This document shows positions 1 through 8,197 of a stretch of DNA of 64,000 nucleotides, in pieces. This stretch comes from Magnetospirillum moscoviense. Its GTDB lineage: Bacteria > Pseudomonadota > Alphaproteobacteria > Rhodospirillales > Magnetospirillaceae. The translations under genes were made by a program, and so were the position numbers. The notes under the pieces were generated by a model that saw only the letters and a list, made by a program, of their open reading frames with translations, did not search any database and was not told the origin of the DNA. The stretch spans positions 1 to 64,000 of the forward strand of contig NZ_LWQU01000174.1 in NCBI RefSeq assembly GCF_001650635.1, written 5' to 3'. Every line of letters starts with the position of its first letter. The stretch's first letter is position 1.

Positions 1-484
1 ACCGCGTCAAATGCTCCGCCCCCTTGTCGTCGGTCAGGTCGATGTTCTCGATCCCGCCGCTCAAGCCGTAGCGGACATGCACGCGCCACGAGGTTCTATC
101 GGCGCCGGGATGACAAATCGCGGTTGCATCCACCAGCCGCAACCGCCAACCCGCCCAAAGACCATCGGGTTGCACGGGCGCGTCCTCGACAAGGCTCTTG
201 ACGATCAACTCCAGCCAATCTGCGGCGTTGCCAAGCCGTCGGTGCAGGGCGGGGGCCGACACAGCCGCCATCTCTGTTGCTTGCGCCAAGGCACTACATT
301 CCCGCAGCGACGTCCCCGCACCATAGGTCAGCGCCAATCGAAGAAGATCGCGCGCCTCTCGTATGCCACGGGGCCGCAGGAAGGCGTTGCTGGATCGAGC
401 CGTCGCCTCAAGGTCAAGCAGGGAGCCGATCTCGGCCTCTGCCGCCGACCAACTGATTTCAGGGGGGCATGATGGATGAGTCAT
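1..484 (-). mobile_element. IS4-type transposase, 5' part only (continues past left edge)
   Basis: An open minus-strand frame starts at an ATG ending at 484 (MTHPSCPPEIS...) and runs without a stop to the window edge, giving about 160 residues. It contains the patch RLRLVDATAICHPG followed by SWRVHVRYGL. This matches the region around the first catalytic Asp of IS4-family DDE transposases, where a DAT..C.PG motif precedes a WR.H strand. The remaining catalytic Asp/Glu and the far end of the element lie outside the window, so intactness cannot be judged. The 63 bases between its start and the end of the neighbouring carrier gene (485-547) should hold one IS terminus, but without the other end no terminal inverted repeat can be defined. 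Codon choice is somewhat less GC3-biased than in the chromosomal neighbours, in keeping with a mobile gene. Confidence 0.8.
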
Positions 485-547
485 TCCATCTTGAATCACG
501 CTCACGCCCGCCTGTCCAGGCTATGTTAACGCCTATGGGGCTGACCC

Positions 548-1510
548 TCACTCCGGCACGAACAAGGTCCGCTTGGCGATGGCCGCCAACGTTCGCACGG
601 TGACGATGCCGACCACCAGGCTGGCCAGCGCCAGCATTGCCAATCCCACCGTCGGCCACATCCCATCGGGCGCGAAGCGGCCGTGCTGGATCGCCGCCAT
701 GGCCACCGCGTCCAACGGGAAGGTAAAGGCCCACCACGACAAGGCGAAGGGCAGGCTGATGAAGCGCCTGGTCTTGGCCAGCAGCACCAGGGTCATGAAC
801 AGGGCGCCGTTGACCAGCACCTGGGCGAACGGGTCTACCGTTCCCACCAGTCCGACATAGGCCAGATATCCGACCGCCAGCGGCGGCAACAAGATGAACA
901 AGGTCGGAGCCAGGCGCGGCGGCAGGGCATCGTGGAAGATGACCCGGTAAAGGACGATGGTCATCAGAGGCAGCCAGAACACCATGCCGATGGACAGGAA
1001 GAACCAGGAAATCTCGATCTGGCCCAACGAAACCCCCAGGGTCGGCACGATGATGTTGCCGACGATGGGGATGAACCAGGCGGGATTGACGTGGGTGATG
1101 TCCTGCTTGTGGACCATCCAACGCACGATCAGTCGGATGGTCAGGGCCAATTGCAGCAAGGCGCCCGCCGCCCACAGCCAGAAGGACACGGCCGGCCCAT
1201 GGGGATGAAGGGCTGCCGCCATCAACATCATGCTGATGGGAATGGTCGAGAAGAAGGCCGAGCGGATCGGGTGGTCGAATTCGCCCACCACCGCCGGGAA
1301 ATGGCGCAACGCCTTCAGTCCATAGGTCGTGGCCGAGGCCAGGAAGGCCAGGGCCGCCAGCACCAGGACCCCATCCGACACCATGGCGGGAAAACCCAGC
1401 AAGGCGTTGGCCTTGCGCCAGGCCAGTCCCAGACCGGCCAGCCCCATCACCGAGGCGAAAATGGTGACGGGTACGTGGGGAAGGACAGGGCCGGCTTGCG
1501 GGGCATTCAT
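548..1510 (-). CDS. SLAC1/TDT-family anion or dicarboxylate carrier (TehA-like)
   Basis: The 320-residue protein is almost entirely hydrophobic, with about ten predicted membrane helices. This fits the tellurite-resistance/dicarboxylate transporter (TDT, SLAC1) family. The family-like segments DHPIRSAFFSTIPISMMLM (about residues 78-96) and HVNPAWFIPIVGNIIVPTLG (about 140-160) are recognisable; in TehA/SLAC1 the core helices carry the pore-gating Phe. The substrate cannot be told from sequence: related proteins carry C4-dicarboxylates, sulfite, chloride or nitrate. It lies 4 bases after argE on the same strand, so the two are probably cotranscribed. The length is normal, so the IS4-like element just downstream seems to have inserted behind the gene and not into it. 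Confidence 0.85.
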   Translation of the reverse strand: MNAPQAGPVLPHVPVTIFASVMGLAGLGLAWRKANALLGFPAMVSDGVLVLAALAFLASATTYGLKALRHFPAVVGEFDHPIRSAFFSTIPISMMLMAAALHPHGPAVSFWLWAAGALLQLALTIRLIVRWMVHKQDITHVNPAWFIPIVGNIIVPTLGVSLGQIEISWFFLSIGMVFWLPLMTIVLYRVIFHDALPPRLAPTLFILLPPLAVGYLAYVGLVGTVDPFAQVLVNGALFMTLVLLAKTRRFISLPFALSWWAFTFPLDAVAMAAIQHGRFAPDGMWPTVGLAMLALASLVVGIVTVRTLAAIAKRTLFVPE

Positions 1511-1514
1511 GGTG

Positions 1515-2693
1515 TCAGGTCCTGGTCATGTGGTCGAGCAGGCGGCGGATGAAGGCCTCGCCCTGGGCGACCTGCGACAGTTCGATGAATTCGTTCGGCT
1601 TGTGGGCCTGGGCGATGCTGCCGGGGCCGCAGACTACCGCCGGAATGCCGGCGGCGTGGAACAGGCCGGCCTCGGTGGTGAAGCTGACCCGGCCAGCCGG
1701 CCCGTTGGCGCCCGACAGGTGGCGGGCCAGCAGCGCCGCTTCGTCGTCTTCGCCGGTATCAAGCCCCGAGGTGGTGTTGTATTCGTCGAACATGATGCCG
1801 GTGGCGCCATCGATCATCAGCATTTCCGGCACCAGATCCTGGGCATGGCCGCGAATTTCCGCCATCAGCGCCTCGGAATCGTGGTTGGGCAGGTTCCTGA
1901 TCTCGAATTCGAAGCTGCATGAGGCCGGTACGATGTTAAGCGCGGTGCCGCCGTGGATGGTGCCGGTATGCACGGTCGAATAAGGCGGGTCGTAACCATG
2001 GTCGAACGGGCCTTGCTCGCGGATGCGCTTTTGCAAGGACCGCATGAAGGCCACCATGTCGGCGGCGATCTCGACGGCGTTGACGCCGCGGTCGTTCAGC
2101 GCCGAATGGCATTCCTTGCCATGGACGTGACAGAGAACGTTTTTTTTACCCTTGTGACCGATGATCACCTGCATCTCGGTCGGTTCGCCGACGATGCACA
2201 ATTTCGGGCGGACGGAAAGGGAGCCCAGGTCGGAAATCAAGCGGCGTACGCCGATACAGCCCACTTCCTCATCGTAGGAAAAGGCGAAGTGTATCGGAAG
2301 CGCCAGCGGGCGGGCGGCGAATTCAGGGGCCAAGGCCAGGCAGATGGCGATGAAGCTTTTCATGTCGGCGGTGCCGCGACCGAACAGACGGTCGTCACGG
2401 CGCACGACGTCGAAGGGGTCGCCGTCCCAGTCCTGGCCGTCAACCGGCACGACGTCGGTATGGCCCGACAGCACGATGCCCGGTAAGCCAGAAGGGCCGA
2501 TGGTGGCGAAAAGGTTAGCTTTCCGTCTGCTTTCGTCCCAAGTCAGGCGGGTTTCGGCCCCCAACCCCTGAAGGAAGTCTGCTGCGAAGTGGATTAATTG
2601 TATGTTTTCCTTGTGGCTGGTAGTGTCAAAACTAACCAGGCGTTCGATCATTTCGATACAGGATGGGGTGATATTCTTGCTGGTCGGGCTCAA
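1515..2693 (-). CDS. argE: Acetylornithine deacetylase (M20 family)
   Basis: The 392-residue cytoplasmic metallohydrolase belongs to the ArgE/DapE branch of peptidase family M20. It would remove the acetyl group from N-acetylornithine in arginine synthesis. The family metal sites are visible: SGHTDVVPVDG (His78, Asp80), GRGTADMKS (bridging Asp110), catalytic DEE (141-143), IVGEPT (Glu170) and a C-terminal AQAHKPNEF His. The lid domain (about 180-295) with the GGTALNIVP segment is complete. Overall motif spacing is that of ArgE and not DapE, but relaxed deacylases of this family look alike, so exact substrate is an inference. The coding strand has an A8 run at 2140-2147 (GGT AAA AAA AAC), unusual in such GC-rich DNA. 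The gene is divergent from the secretion operon that begins at 2825. Confidence 0.88.
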   Translation of the reverse strand: MSPTSKNITPSCIEMIERLVSFDTTSHKENIQLIHFAADFLQGLGAETRLTWDESRRKANLFATIGPSGLPGIVLSGHTDVVPVDGQDWDGDPFDVVRRDDRLFGRGTADMKSFIAICLALAPEFAARPLALPIHFAFSYDEEVGCIGVRRLISDLGSLSVRPKLCIVGEPTEMQVIIGHKGKKNVLCHVHGKECHSALNDRGVNAVEIAADMVAFMRSLQKRIREQGPFDHGYDPPYSTVHTGTIHGGTALNIVPASCSFEFEIRNLPNHDSEALMAEIRGHAQDLVPEMLMIDGATGIMFDEYNTTSGLDTGEDDEAALLARHLSGANGPAGRVSFTTEAGLFHAAGIPAVVCGPGSIAQAHKPNEFIELSQVAQGEAFIRRLLDHMTRT

Positions 2694-2750
2694 TGTCGGC
2701 CACTCATCGAACAGGGACGGGATGGGGGTCTCGTCAGTATAAGGGGTGTG

Positions 2751-2764
2751 GGTCGTGCACGACC
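2751..2764. promoter_or_regulatory. 14-bp perfect palindrome in divergent argE / secretion-operon interval
   Basis: GGTCGTGCACGACC is a perfect 14-base palindrome. It lies 57 bases before the argE start on one side and 60 bases before the first ABC gene on the other. A symmetric site in the only promoter-bearing space between two divergent units is a plausible operator for a dimeric regulator. No regulator gene lies beside it, and no matching copy was noticed elsewhere in the window, so the role is a guess. Confidence 0.4.
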
Positions 2765-2824
2765 AGGGGCGAGATCGGATCTTCTCGGGGAGAGGTCGAG
2801 ATTTCCGTTTAGCGGGCGAGGGGT

Positions 2825-4567
2825 ATGAGTGATTCCAGTGCCGCCACCATGGCGGCGAACGACAAGAACGAAAAGCCGTTCAGCTTGAGCGAGCTGTCCA
2901 CGCTGCGGTCGAGTTTCTTCGATCTCGGCGTGGCGTCGGTGTTCCTGAACGTCCTTGGCCTGGCGATGCCGATGTCGTTGTTGCAGGTCTACGACCGCAT
3001 CTTGCCCAACAAGTCCACCGGCACCATGGTCTTGCTGCTGACGGCGGTGCTGGCGGCACTGGCGCTTGAATCCGTGCTGAGTTTCGGTCGCTCGTATATC
3101 ACCGGCTGGGTCGGCGCCAAGTTCGAGCACAAGGCCGGCTGCGCCGCGCTCGACCGCTTGCTGATGACCGGTATCGACAGTTTCGAAAAAGAGGGCTCGG
3201 GCGTCCATCTGGAACGCATGGGCTCGTTGGGTACGGTGCGCGAGTTCTATGCCGGCCAGGCCCTGCTGACCATCCTGGATCTGCCGTTCGCCATCCTTTA
3301 CCTGTCGCTGGTCGGCTTCATGGGCGGAACGCTGGTGATCGTGCCGATCATCTTGCTGGTGGCCTTCGGCCTGTCGGCGATGCGCATCGGCACCACCCTG
3401 CGCGCCGCCATCCAGAAGCGCATGACCGCCGACGACCGCCGCTTCAATTTCATTATCGAGGTGCTGGGCGGCATCCACTCGGTCAAGGCCTTCGCCATGG
3501 AGGCGCAGATGGTGCGCCGCTACGAGCGCCTGCAGGAAAGCTGCGCCGAGGGCTACCATACCGTTGCCTTGCGTTCGGCCGACGCTTTGTCGGTGTCGTC
3601 GTTCTTCTCACAATTGACCATGATCAGCATCGCCGCCGTCGGCAGCCTGATCGTCATCGACGGTGACATGACCACCGGTGGCCTGGCCGCCTGCTCACTG
3701 CTGGCCGGGCGCGCCATGGCGCCGTTGCAGAAGGCCCTGGGGGTGTGGACCCGGTTCCAGTCCTTCATGCTGGCCCGCGACCGTCTGGCCGGCATTTTCG
3801 CGCTTGAACGCGAGGTCCCGGATGGGTTGCCGCGTATTCCGGCCATCAAGGGCCGGCTGGAAATGGAAAATGTCAGCTTCCGTTTCGGCGAGAAGCTGCC
3901 GATGGTGATCGACGAGGCGTCCATTAAGATCGAGGAGGGCGAGTGCATCGCCATCGCCGGCGGCAACGGATCGGGCAAGACCACGCTTCTGACGGTGATG
4001 CAAGGGGCGCTCCGCCCGACCATCGGCCGGGTGCTGGTCGATGGCGAGGACGTCCGCAACTACGAACCGCAATCGGTGCGGGATCAGATCGCCTATCTGC
4101 CGCAATCGGGCGTCTTGTTCCAGGGCACCATTTTGCAGAACATCACCATGTTCCGCCCCGAATTCGACGATGTCGCGGTGGAAACCGCCGGATTGTTGGG
4201 CTTGGACGAGGTGGTGGCCACCATGGCCATGGGCTTCGACACGCCGGTTGGCGACGGCGCCTATGATTCGCTGCCGCGCGGCATCAAGCAGCGCATCGCC
4301 ATCGCCCGGGCCCTGGTCAACAATCCGCGCATCGTTTTGTTCGATGAAGCCAACACCGCCATCGATTCCGCCGGCGACAATTTCCTGCGCGTGTGGCTCG
4401 AGCGGGCCAAAGGCAGGCGGACCCTGGTCCTGGTCACCCCGCGCCCGTCGATGGTCAAGATGGCCGACCGCGTGTTCGACCTGGAAAACGGTCGTCTTAC
4501 CCCGCGCGCCCCGCGTGAGCCGCAGGCGCCGCCGGCCTTGCTGGGGCAGGGGGGCAGTACGCCATGA
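2825..4567 (+). CDS. Type I secretion ABC half-transporter, short form (PrtD-like), degenerate NBD
   Basis: The 580-residue protein has a six-helix ABC exporter membrane domain (about residues 35-320) followed by a nucleotide-binding domain. It resembles PrtD/LapB-type exporters that push proteins straight through both membranes with an HlyD adaptor and an outer-membrane channel. Walker A (GGNGSGKT, 379-386), the Q-loop (YLPQSGVLFQG) and Walker B (IVLFDEAN, about 503-510) are intact. The signature loop reads LPRGIKQR in place of LSGGQ, and the switch His is Pro539 (LVTPRPSM). There is no C39-like N-terminal domain. The stop overlaps the next gene's start (ATGA), so the two half-transporters are made together and probably pair as a heterodimer. 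No TolC-like channel or RTX substrate lies in the window. The ATG at 2825 follows a GCGAGGGGT ribosome-binding region. Confidence 0.85.
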   Translation: MSDSSAATMAANDKNEKPFSLSELSTLRSSFFDLGVASVFLNVLGLAMPMSLLQVYDRILPNKSTGTMVLLLTAVLAALALESVLSFGRSYITGWVGAKFEHKAGCAALDRLLMTGIDSFEKEGSGVHLERMGSLGTVREFYAGQALLTILDLPFAILYLSLVGFMGGTLVIVPIILLVAFGLSAMRIGTTLRAAIQKRMTADDRRFNFIIEVLGGIHSVKAFAMEAQMVRRYERLQESCAEGYHTVALRSADALSVSSFFSQLTMISIAAVGSLIVIDGDMTTGGLAACSLLAGRAMAPLQKALGVWTRFQSFMLARDRLAGIFALEREVPDGLPRIPAIKGRLEMENVSFRFGEKLPMVIDEASIKIEEGECIAIAGGNGSGKTTLLTVMQGALRPTIGRVLVDGEDVRNYEPQSVRDQIAYLPQSGVLFQGTILQNITMFRPEFDDVAVETAGLLGLDEVVATMAMGFDTPVGDGAYDSLPRGIKQRIAIARALVNNPRIVLFDEANTAIDSAGDNFLRVWLERAKGRRTLVLVTPRPSMVKMADRVFDLENGRLTPRAPREPQAPPALLGQGGSTP

Positions 4568-6729
4568 ACCGCCTTGCTCCCGTGCAGGCGCAGCCCAAGG
4601 CCAGCGCCCAGGCGATCGAGGCCTATGAAGCCCATCTGGCACAAAGCGCGCTGGGTGGCTTCGTCGCGGCGTCGGACCTGGCCGCCTGTCTGTTGCCGCT
4701 GTTGAAGGCGCTGAACTGGAAGGGCAATCCCCGCCACGTCGCCGAATCACTGCCGCACTTCGCCAACGACCTGGATTTGACCGGCCTGCGCAACGTCATG
4801 GCCAACCTCAATTATTCCAGCCGACCGGCCCGGCTGCAGATCGCCGACCTCGACCAGCGTCTGCTGCCTTGCCTGTTCCTGCCCGACAAGGGACCGGCCA
4901 TGGTGGTCCGGTCGCTCGAGGACGGCATCGCCGAAGTGTTCGACAGCCAGGCCGGCGCCATCCGCAAGACCGAGGATATCGAGGCTCCCGGCACCGTCTA
5001 TTTCTTCACCCCCATCCCCGATCCCGGCCCGTCCCGCGTCGGCTGGTTCCACACCATCCTTGACCGTTTCCGGCCGCTGTTCTGGCAGGCCTTCTTCGTC
5101 ACCTTGTTCTTGAACGTCATGGCCTTGGCGACGCCGTTATTCGTGATGTCGATCTACGACAAGGTCATCGCCACCAGCTCGATGCACATGCTGGTGGCCT
5201 TTTCCATCGGCGTCACCCTGGCCCTGATGTTCGATACCATTTTGCGGACGGTGCGCGCCCGGGTTCTGGCCTATATCGGCGCCCGGCTTGACAACATCAT
5301 GGGCAACAACATCTTCCAGCACATCCTGGCCCTGCCGCCCGGCTTCACCGAACGCGCCACCATCGGTGCCCAGGTGGCCCGCATCAAGGATTTCGAGTCG
5401 GTGCGCGAGTTCTTTACCGGGCCGTTGGCCACGGTATTCATGGAACTGCCCTTCGCCTTCTTCTATTTCGCCATCATCTTCATGCTGGGCGGGGTGTTGG
5501 CCCTGGTCCCGGTGATTTCCACCATCTTGTTCATCGTCGGCGGCTATCTGGTGTTGCCGGTGGTGCGCAAGAATGTCGGCATCGCCGGCCGCGCCGCCTC
5601 GCGCCGCCAGGAGTTCCTGGTCGAGACGCTGGGCAAGATGCGGGCGGTCAAGCTGTCGGCCGGCGAGCACAATTGGGTCAAGCGCTATCGCGAGATGAGC
5701 GCGCGCGCCGCCTATGGCGGCTTCAAGAACGGCGTGTTCGCTTCCGCCGTGATGACCGGCTCGAATGTTCTGATCGTCAGCTCGGGCATGGCGACCATCG
5801 CCACCGGCGTGATCGGCGTCATCGACGGGTTCATGACCACCGGCGGCCTGATCGCCGCGATGATGCTGGTGTGGCGGGTGCTGTCGCCGTTGCAGACGGT
5901 GTTCACCCTGATCCAGCGCGTCGAGGCGGTGCGCGGCTCGATCAATCAGATCAACCAGCTGATGAACCTGAAGCCCGAGCGCGATCCCCGTGCCATGGTG
6001 GCGCCTTTGAAGAACCTGAAGGGGCGGGTGTCGTTCCAGCGCATCAGCCTGCGCTATACCAACGACGCCGACCCGGCCCTGGTCGGCGTGTCGTTCGACA
6101 TCGAACCGGGGGAAGTGGTGGCGGTGACCGGCCGTAACGGCTCGGGCAAATCGACTATCATCAAGCTGATTCTGGGCCTTTACTCGCCGCAGGCGGGGTC
6201 GATCAAGATCGACAGCGCCGATCTGCGCCAGATCGATCCGATCGAGCTGCGCCATGCCGTCGGCTATGTTCCCCAAGTGTGCAACCTGTTCCACGGCACC
6301 ATTTCCCAGAATCTGCGCCTGGCCCATCCGACCGCCACCGATGCCGACATCCGCTGGGCCTGCGAGCTGGCCGACGTGTGGGATGAAATCATGGCTCTGC
6401 CGCGCGGACTGGAAACCCGCGTCGGCGACGGCACCATCGACCACCTGCCGACCAGCTTCGTCCAGAAGCTGTCCCTGACCCGCTGCTATCTTAAGCGCAG
6501 CCCCTTGATGCTGTTCGACGAGCCGGTCAACGGTCTGGATTTCGAGGGTGATCGCCAGTTCATGCAGGCGGTCGACTTCTTCCGCGGCCAATCGACCGTG
6601 ATCATGGTCACCCATCGCCCCAGTCACTTGCGGTTCGCCGACAAGATCCTTGTTTTCGACGGCGGTTACCTGCGCCTGGCCGGCCCGGCCGACGAGGTGC
6701 GCGCCCGCATTCCTCCGGATTTGATCTGA
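4564..6729 (+). CDS. Type I secretion ABC half-transporter with C39-like domain, degenerate signature motif
   Basis: The 721-residue protein has three parts. An N-terminal domain of about 150 residues sits where HlyB/LapB proteins carry a C39-peptidase-like domain; no catalytic Cys-His pair is evident, suggesting a substrate-docking role. A six-helix exporter domain (about 165-455) and an NBD (about 485-710) follow. Walker A GRNGSGKS (523-530), the Q-loop YVPQVCNLFHG, Walker B LMLFDEPVNGLD (about 648-659) and the switch His (VTHRPS) are present. The ABC signature is LPTSF (628-632), with almost nothing of LSGGQ left. It overlaps the preceding ABC gene by four bases and is followed one base later by the HlyD-type adaptor. 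Together they form one secretion unit whose cargo is unknown. Confidence 0.87.
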   Translation: MNRLAPVQAQPKASAQAIEAYEAHLAQSALGGFVAASDLAACLLPLLKALNWKGNPRHVAESLPHFANDLDLTGLRNVMANLNYSSRPARLQIADLDQRLLPCLFLPDKGPAMVVRSLEDGIAEVFDSQAGAIRKTEDIEAPGTVYFFTPIPDPGPSRVGWFHTILDRFRPLFWQAFFVTLFLNVMALATPLFVMSIYDKVIATSSMHMLVAFSIGVTLALMFDTILRTVRARVLAYIGARLDNIMGNNIFQHILALPPGFTERATIGAQVARIKDFESVREFFTGPLATVFMELPFAFFYFAIIFMLGGVLALVPVISTILFIVGGYLVLPVVRKNVGIAGRAASRRQEFLVETLGKMRAVKLSAGEHNWVKRYREMSARAAYGGFKNGVFASAVMTGSNVLIVSSGMATIATGVIGVIDGFMTTGGLIAAMMLVWRVLSPLQTVFTLIQRVEAVRGSINQINQLMNLKPERDPRAMVAPLKNLKGRVSFQRISLRYTNDADPALVGVSFDIEPGEVVAVTGRNGSGKSTIIKLILGLYSPQAGSIKIDSADLRQIDPIELRHAVGYVPQVCNLFHGTISQNLRLAHPTATDADIRWACELADVWDEIMALPRGLETRVGDGTIDHLPTSFVQKLSLTRCYLKRSPLMLFDEPVNGLDFEGDRQFMQAVDFFRGQSTVIMVTHRPSHLRFADKILVFDGGYLRLAGPADEVRARIPPDLI

Positions 6730-6730
6730 C

Positions 6731-8122
6731 ATGAGCAACCAAAGCCTGGTCAAAGTACCCGAATCCGACGCGACACCGGCCAAGGCCGGCGGCGGCGGAC
6801 CCGCTGTCAAGCAATCGAGCCGGGTGTCGCGTCATCTGGCGCAAGCGGTTCAGCTGGAGGAAAGCGGCACCACGCCGCTGGTGCGCTTCACCATGCTGAT
6901 GGCCGCCCTGGCCTGCCTGTTGTTCATCGCCTGGTCGGCAATTACCCGGGTCGAGGAAGTGGCGGTCGCCGAGGGTGAAATCGTGCCGTTGGGATCGACC
7001 AAGACCATCCAGCATCTGGAAGGCGGCCAGGTCGAGGAAATCCTGGTCAAGGAAGGCCAACTGATCGACGCCGACCAACCGGTCATCAAATTGTCGCCGG
7101 TCCAGCCGATGGCGGAACTGGAACAGACCCGCGCCCGCGAGATGACCCTGTTGCTGAAATCCGAGCGGCTGCGCGCCTTCGTCGAATCCCGCCGTCCCGA
7201 TTTCGGCTTCGCCGGCCCGCAATACGCCTCGCTGGTGGCCGACAACACCAGTATCTTGCAGGCGCAGACCCAGTCGCGCGAAACGGCGCGCTCGATCATC
7301 TTGTCGCAGATCGAACAAAAGCGATCTGACCTCCGTTTGCTGGAGAACCAGCAGAAAAGCATGCGCGAACAGGTCCAAGCCCTGGCCGAGGAGATGAAGA
7401 TTCGCGACCAACTGGTGGCCAAGGGTCTGGTCACCCGCATCGCCCATCTCGACACCAAGCGCGAACTGGCCCGGGCCGAGGGCGAGTTGACCCGTATCCT
7501 GGGCCAGGCGGTATCCGCCCGCGAGGCGGTGCAGGAAATGGAACGCCGCCTGATCGACAGCCAGTCGACGCTGCAAAAGGCGGCGATGGACGAAATGGGC
7601 GTAGCGATCGCTGAACTGGCCCAGGTTCAGGAAACCATCTCGCGCCTGGAAGACCGCGTTCATCGCCTGGTGGTGACCGCCCCCAACCGCGGCTATATCA
7701 AAGGCTTGACGGTCAAGAATGCCGGCGCGGTGATCCAGCCCGGCGGGCTGATCGCCGAATTGGTCCCGGCCGACCTGGAATTGCGTGTCGATGCCAAGAT
7801 CCTGCCGAAGGATATCGGCCACGTGAAGCTGGGCCAGAAGGTCAAGATCAAGGTCAGCACTTATGATTTCGCCCGCTATGGCTTCATCTGGGGCGAGTTG
7901 TCGCGAATCTCGGCCTCGACCTTCCTGAACGAAAAGGGCGAGCCCCATTACAAGGCGCAAGTGACGCTGTCGAAGAACTATGTCGGTGAAGATCCTGCCG
8001 TGCACTTGGTCACCCCAGGCATGACAGTGATGGCCGAAGTCATGACCGGCGATAAGACCTTGCTGCAATATATGCTGAAGCCGATCTTCACCCAGTTGCA
8101 GCAATCCTTCCACGAACGGTGA
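6731..8122 (+). CDS. HlyD-family periplasmic adaptor of the type I secretion unit
   Basis: The 463-residue membrane-fusion protein would bridge the inner-membrane ABC exporter to an outer-membrane channel. A cytoplasmic tail of about 50 residues is followed by one membrane helix (about 54-73, LMAALACLLFIAWSAI). Next come the first half of the lipoyl/barrel-sandwich domain (IVPLGSTKTIQHLEGGQVEEI), a long coiled-coil hairpin (about 125-300, rich in Glu/Gln/Arg/Leu), the second lipoyl half (RLVVTAPNRGYIKGL) and a beta-barrel domain ending LVTPGMTVMAEVMTGDKTLL. That C-terminal block is typical of HlyD/PrtE/LapC adaptors. The ATG is one base after the stop of the second ABC gene, so it belongs to the same transcript. 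Confidence 0.9.
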   Translation: MSNQSLVKVPESDATPAKAGGGGPAVKQSSRVSRHLAQAVQLEESGTTPLVRFTMLMAALACLLFIAWSAITRVEEVAVAEGEIVPLGSTKTIQHLEGGQVEEILVKEGQLIDADQPVIKLSPVQPMAELEQTRAREMTLLLKSERLRAFVESRRPDFGFAGPQYASLVADNTSILQAQTQSRETARSIILSQIEQKRSDLRLLENQQKSMREQVQALAEEMKIRDQLVAKGLVTRIAHLDTKRELARAEGELTRILGQAVSAREAVQEMERRLIDSQSTLQKAAMDEMGVAIAELAQVQETISRLEDRVHRLVVTAPNRGYIKGLTVKNAGAVIQPGGLIAELVPADLELRVDAKILPKDIGHVKLGQKVKIKVSTYDFARYGFIWGELSRISASTFLNEKGEPHYKAQVTLSKNYVGEDPAVHLVTPGMTVMAEVMTGDKTLLQYMLKPIFTQLQQSFHER

Positions 8123-8148
8123 TCGCGTGGCGATCCCGATTGCAAAGG

Positions 8149-8184
8149 CGCTTGCGCTCGGCCATGCTCCGGCCGACGCAAGCG
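8149..8184 (+). terminator. Hairpin after the secretion operon
   Basis: CGCTTGCG (8149-8156) pairs perfectly with CGCAAGCG (8177-8184). After a one-base bulge, TCGGCC (8158-8163) pairs with GGCCGA (8171-8176), leaving a 7-base loop. The stem is strong enough to end or weaken transcription after the HlyD gene, but no T run follows. It ends 13 bases before the start of the DUF502 gene, so it may instead be an intercistronic processing or attenuation structure. Confidence 0.45.
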
Positions 8185-8197
8185 TGAAGGATCCCCG

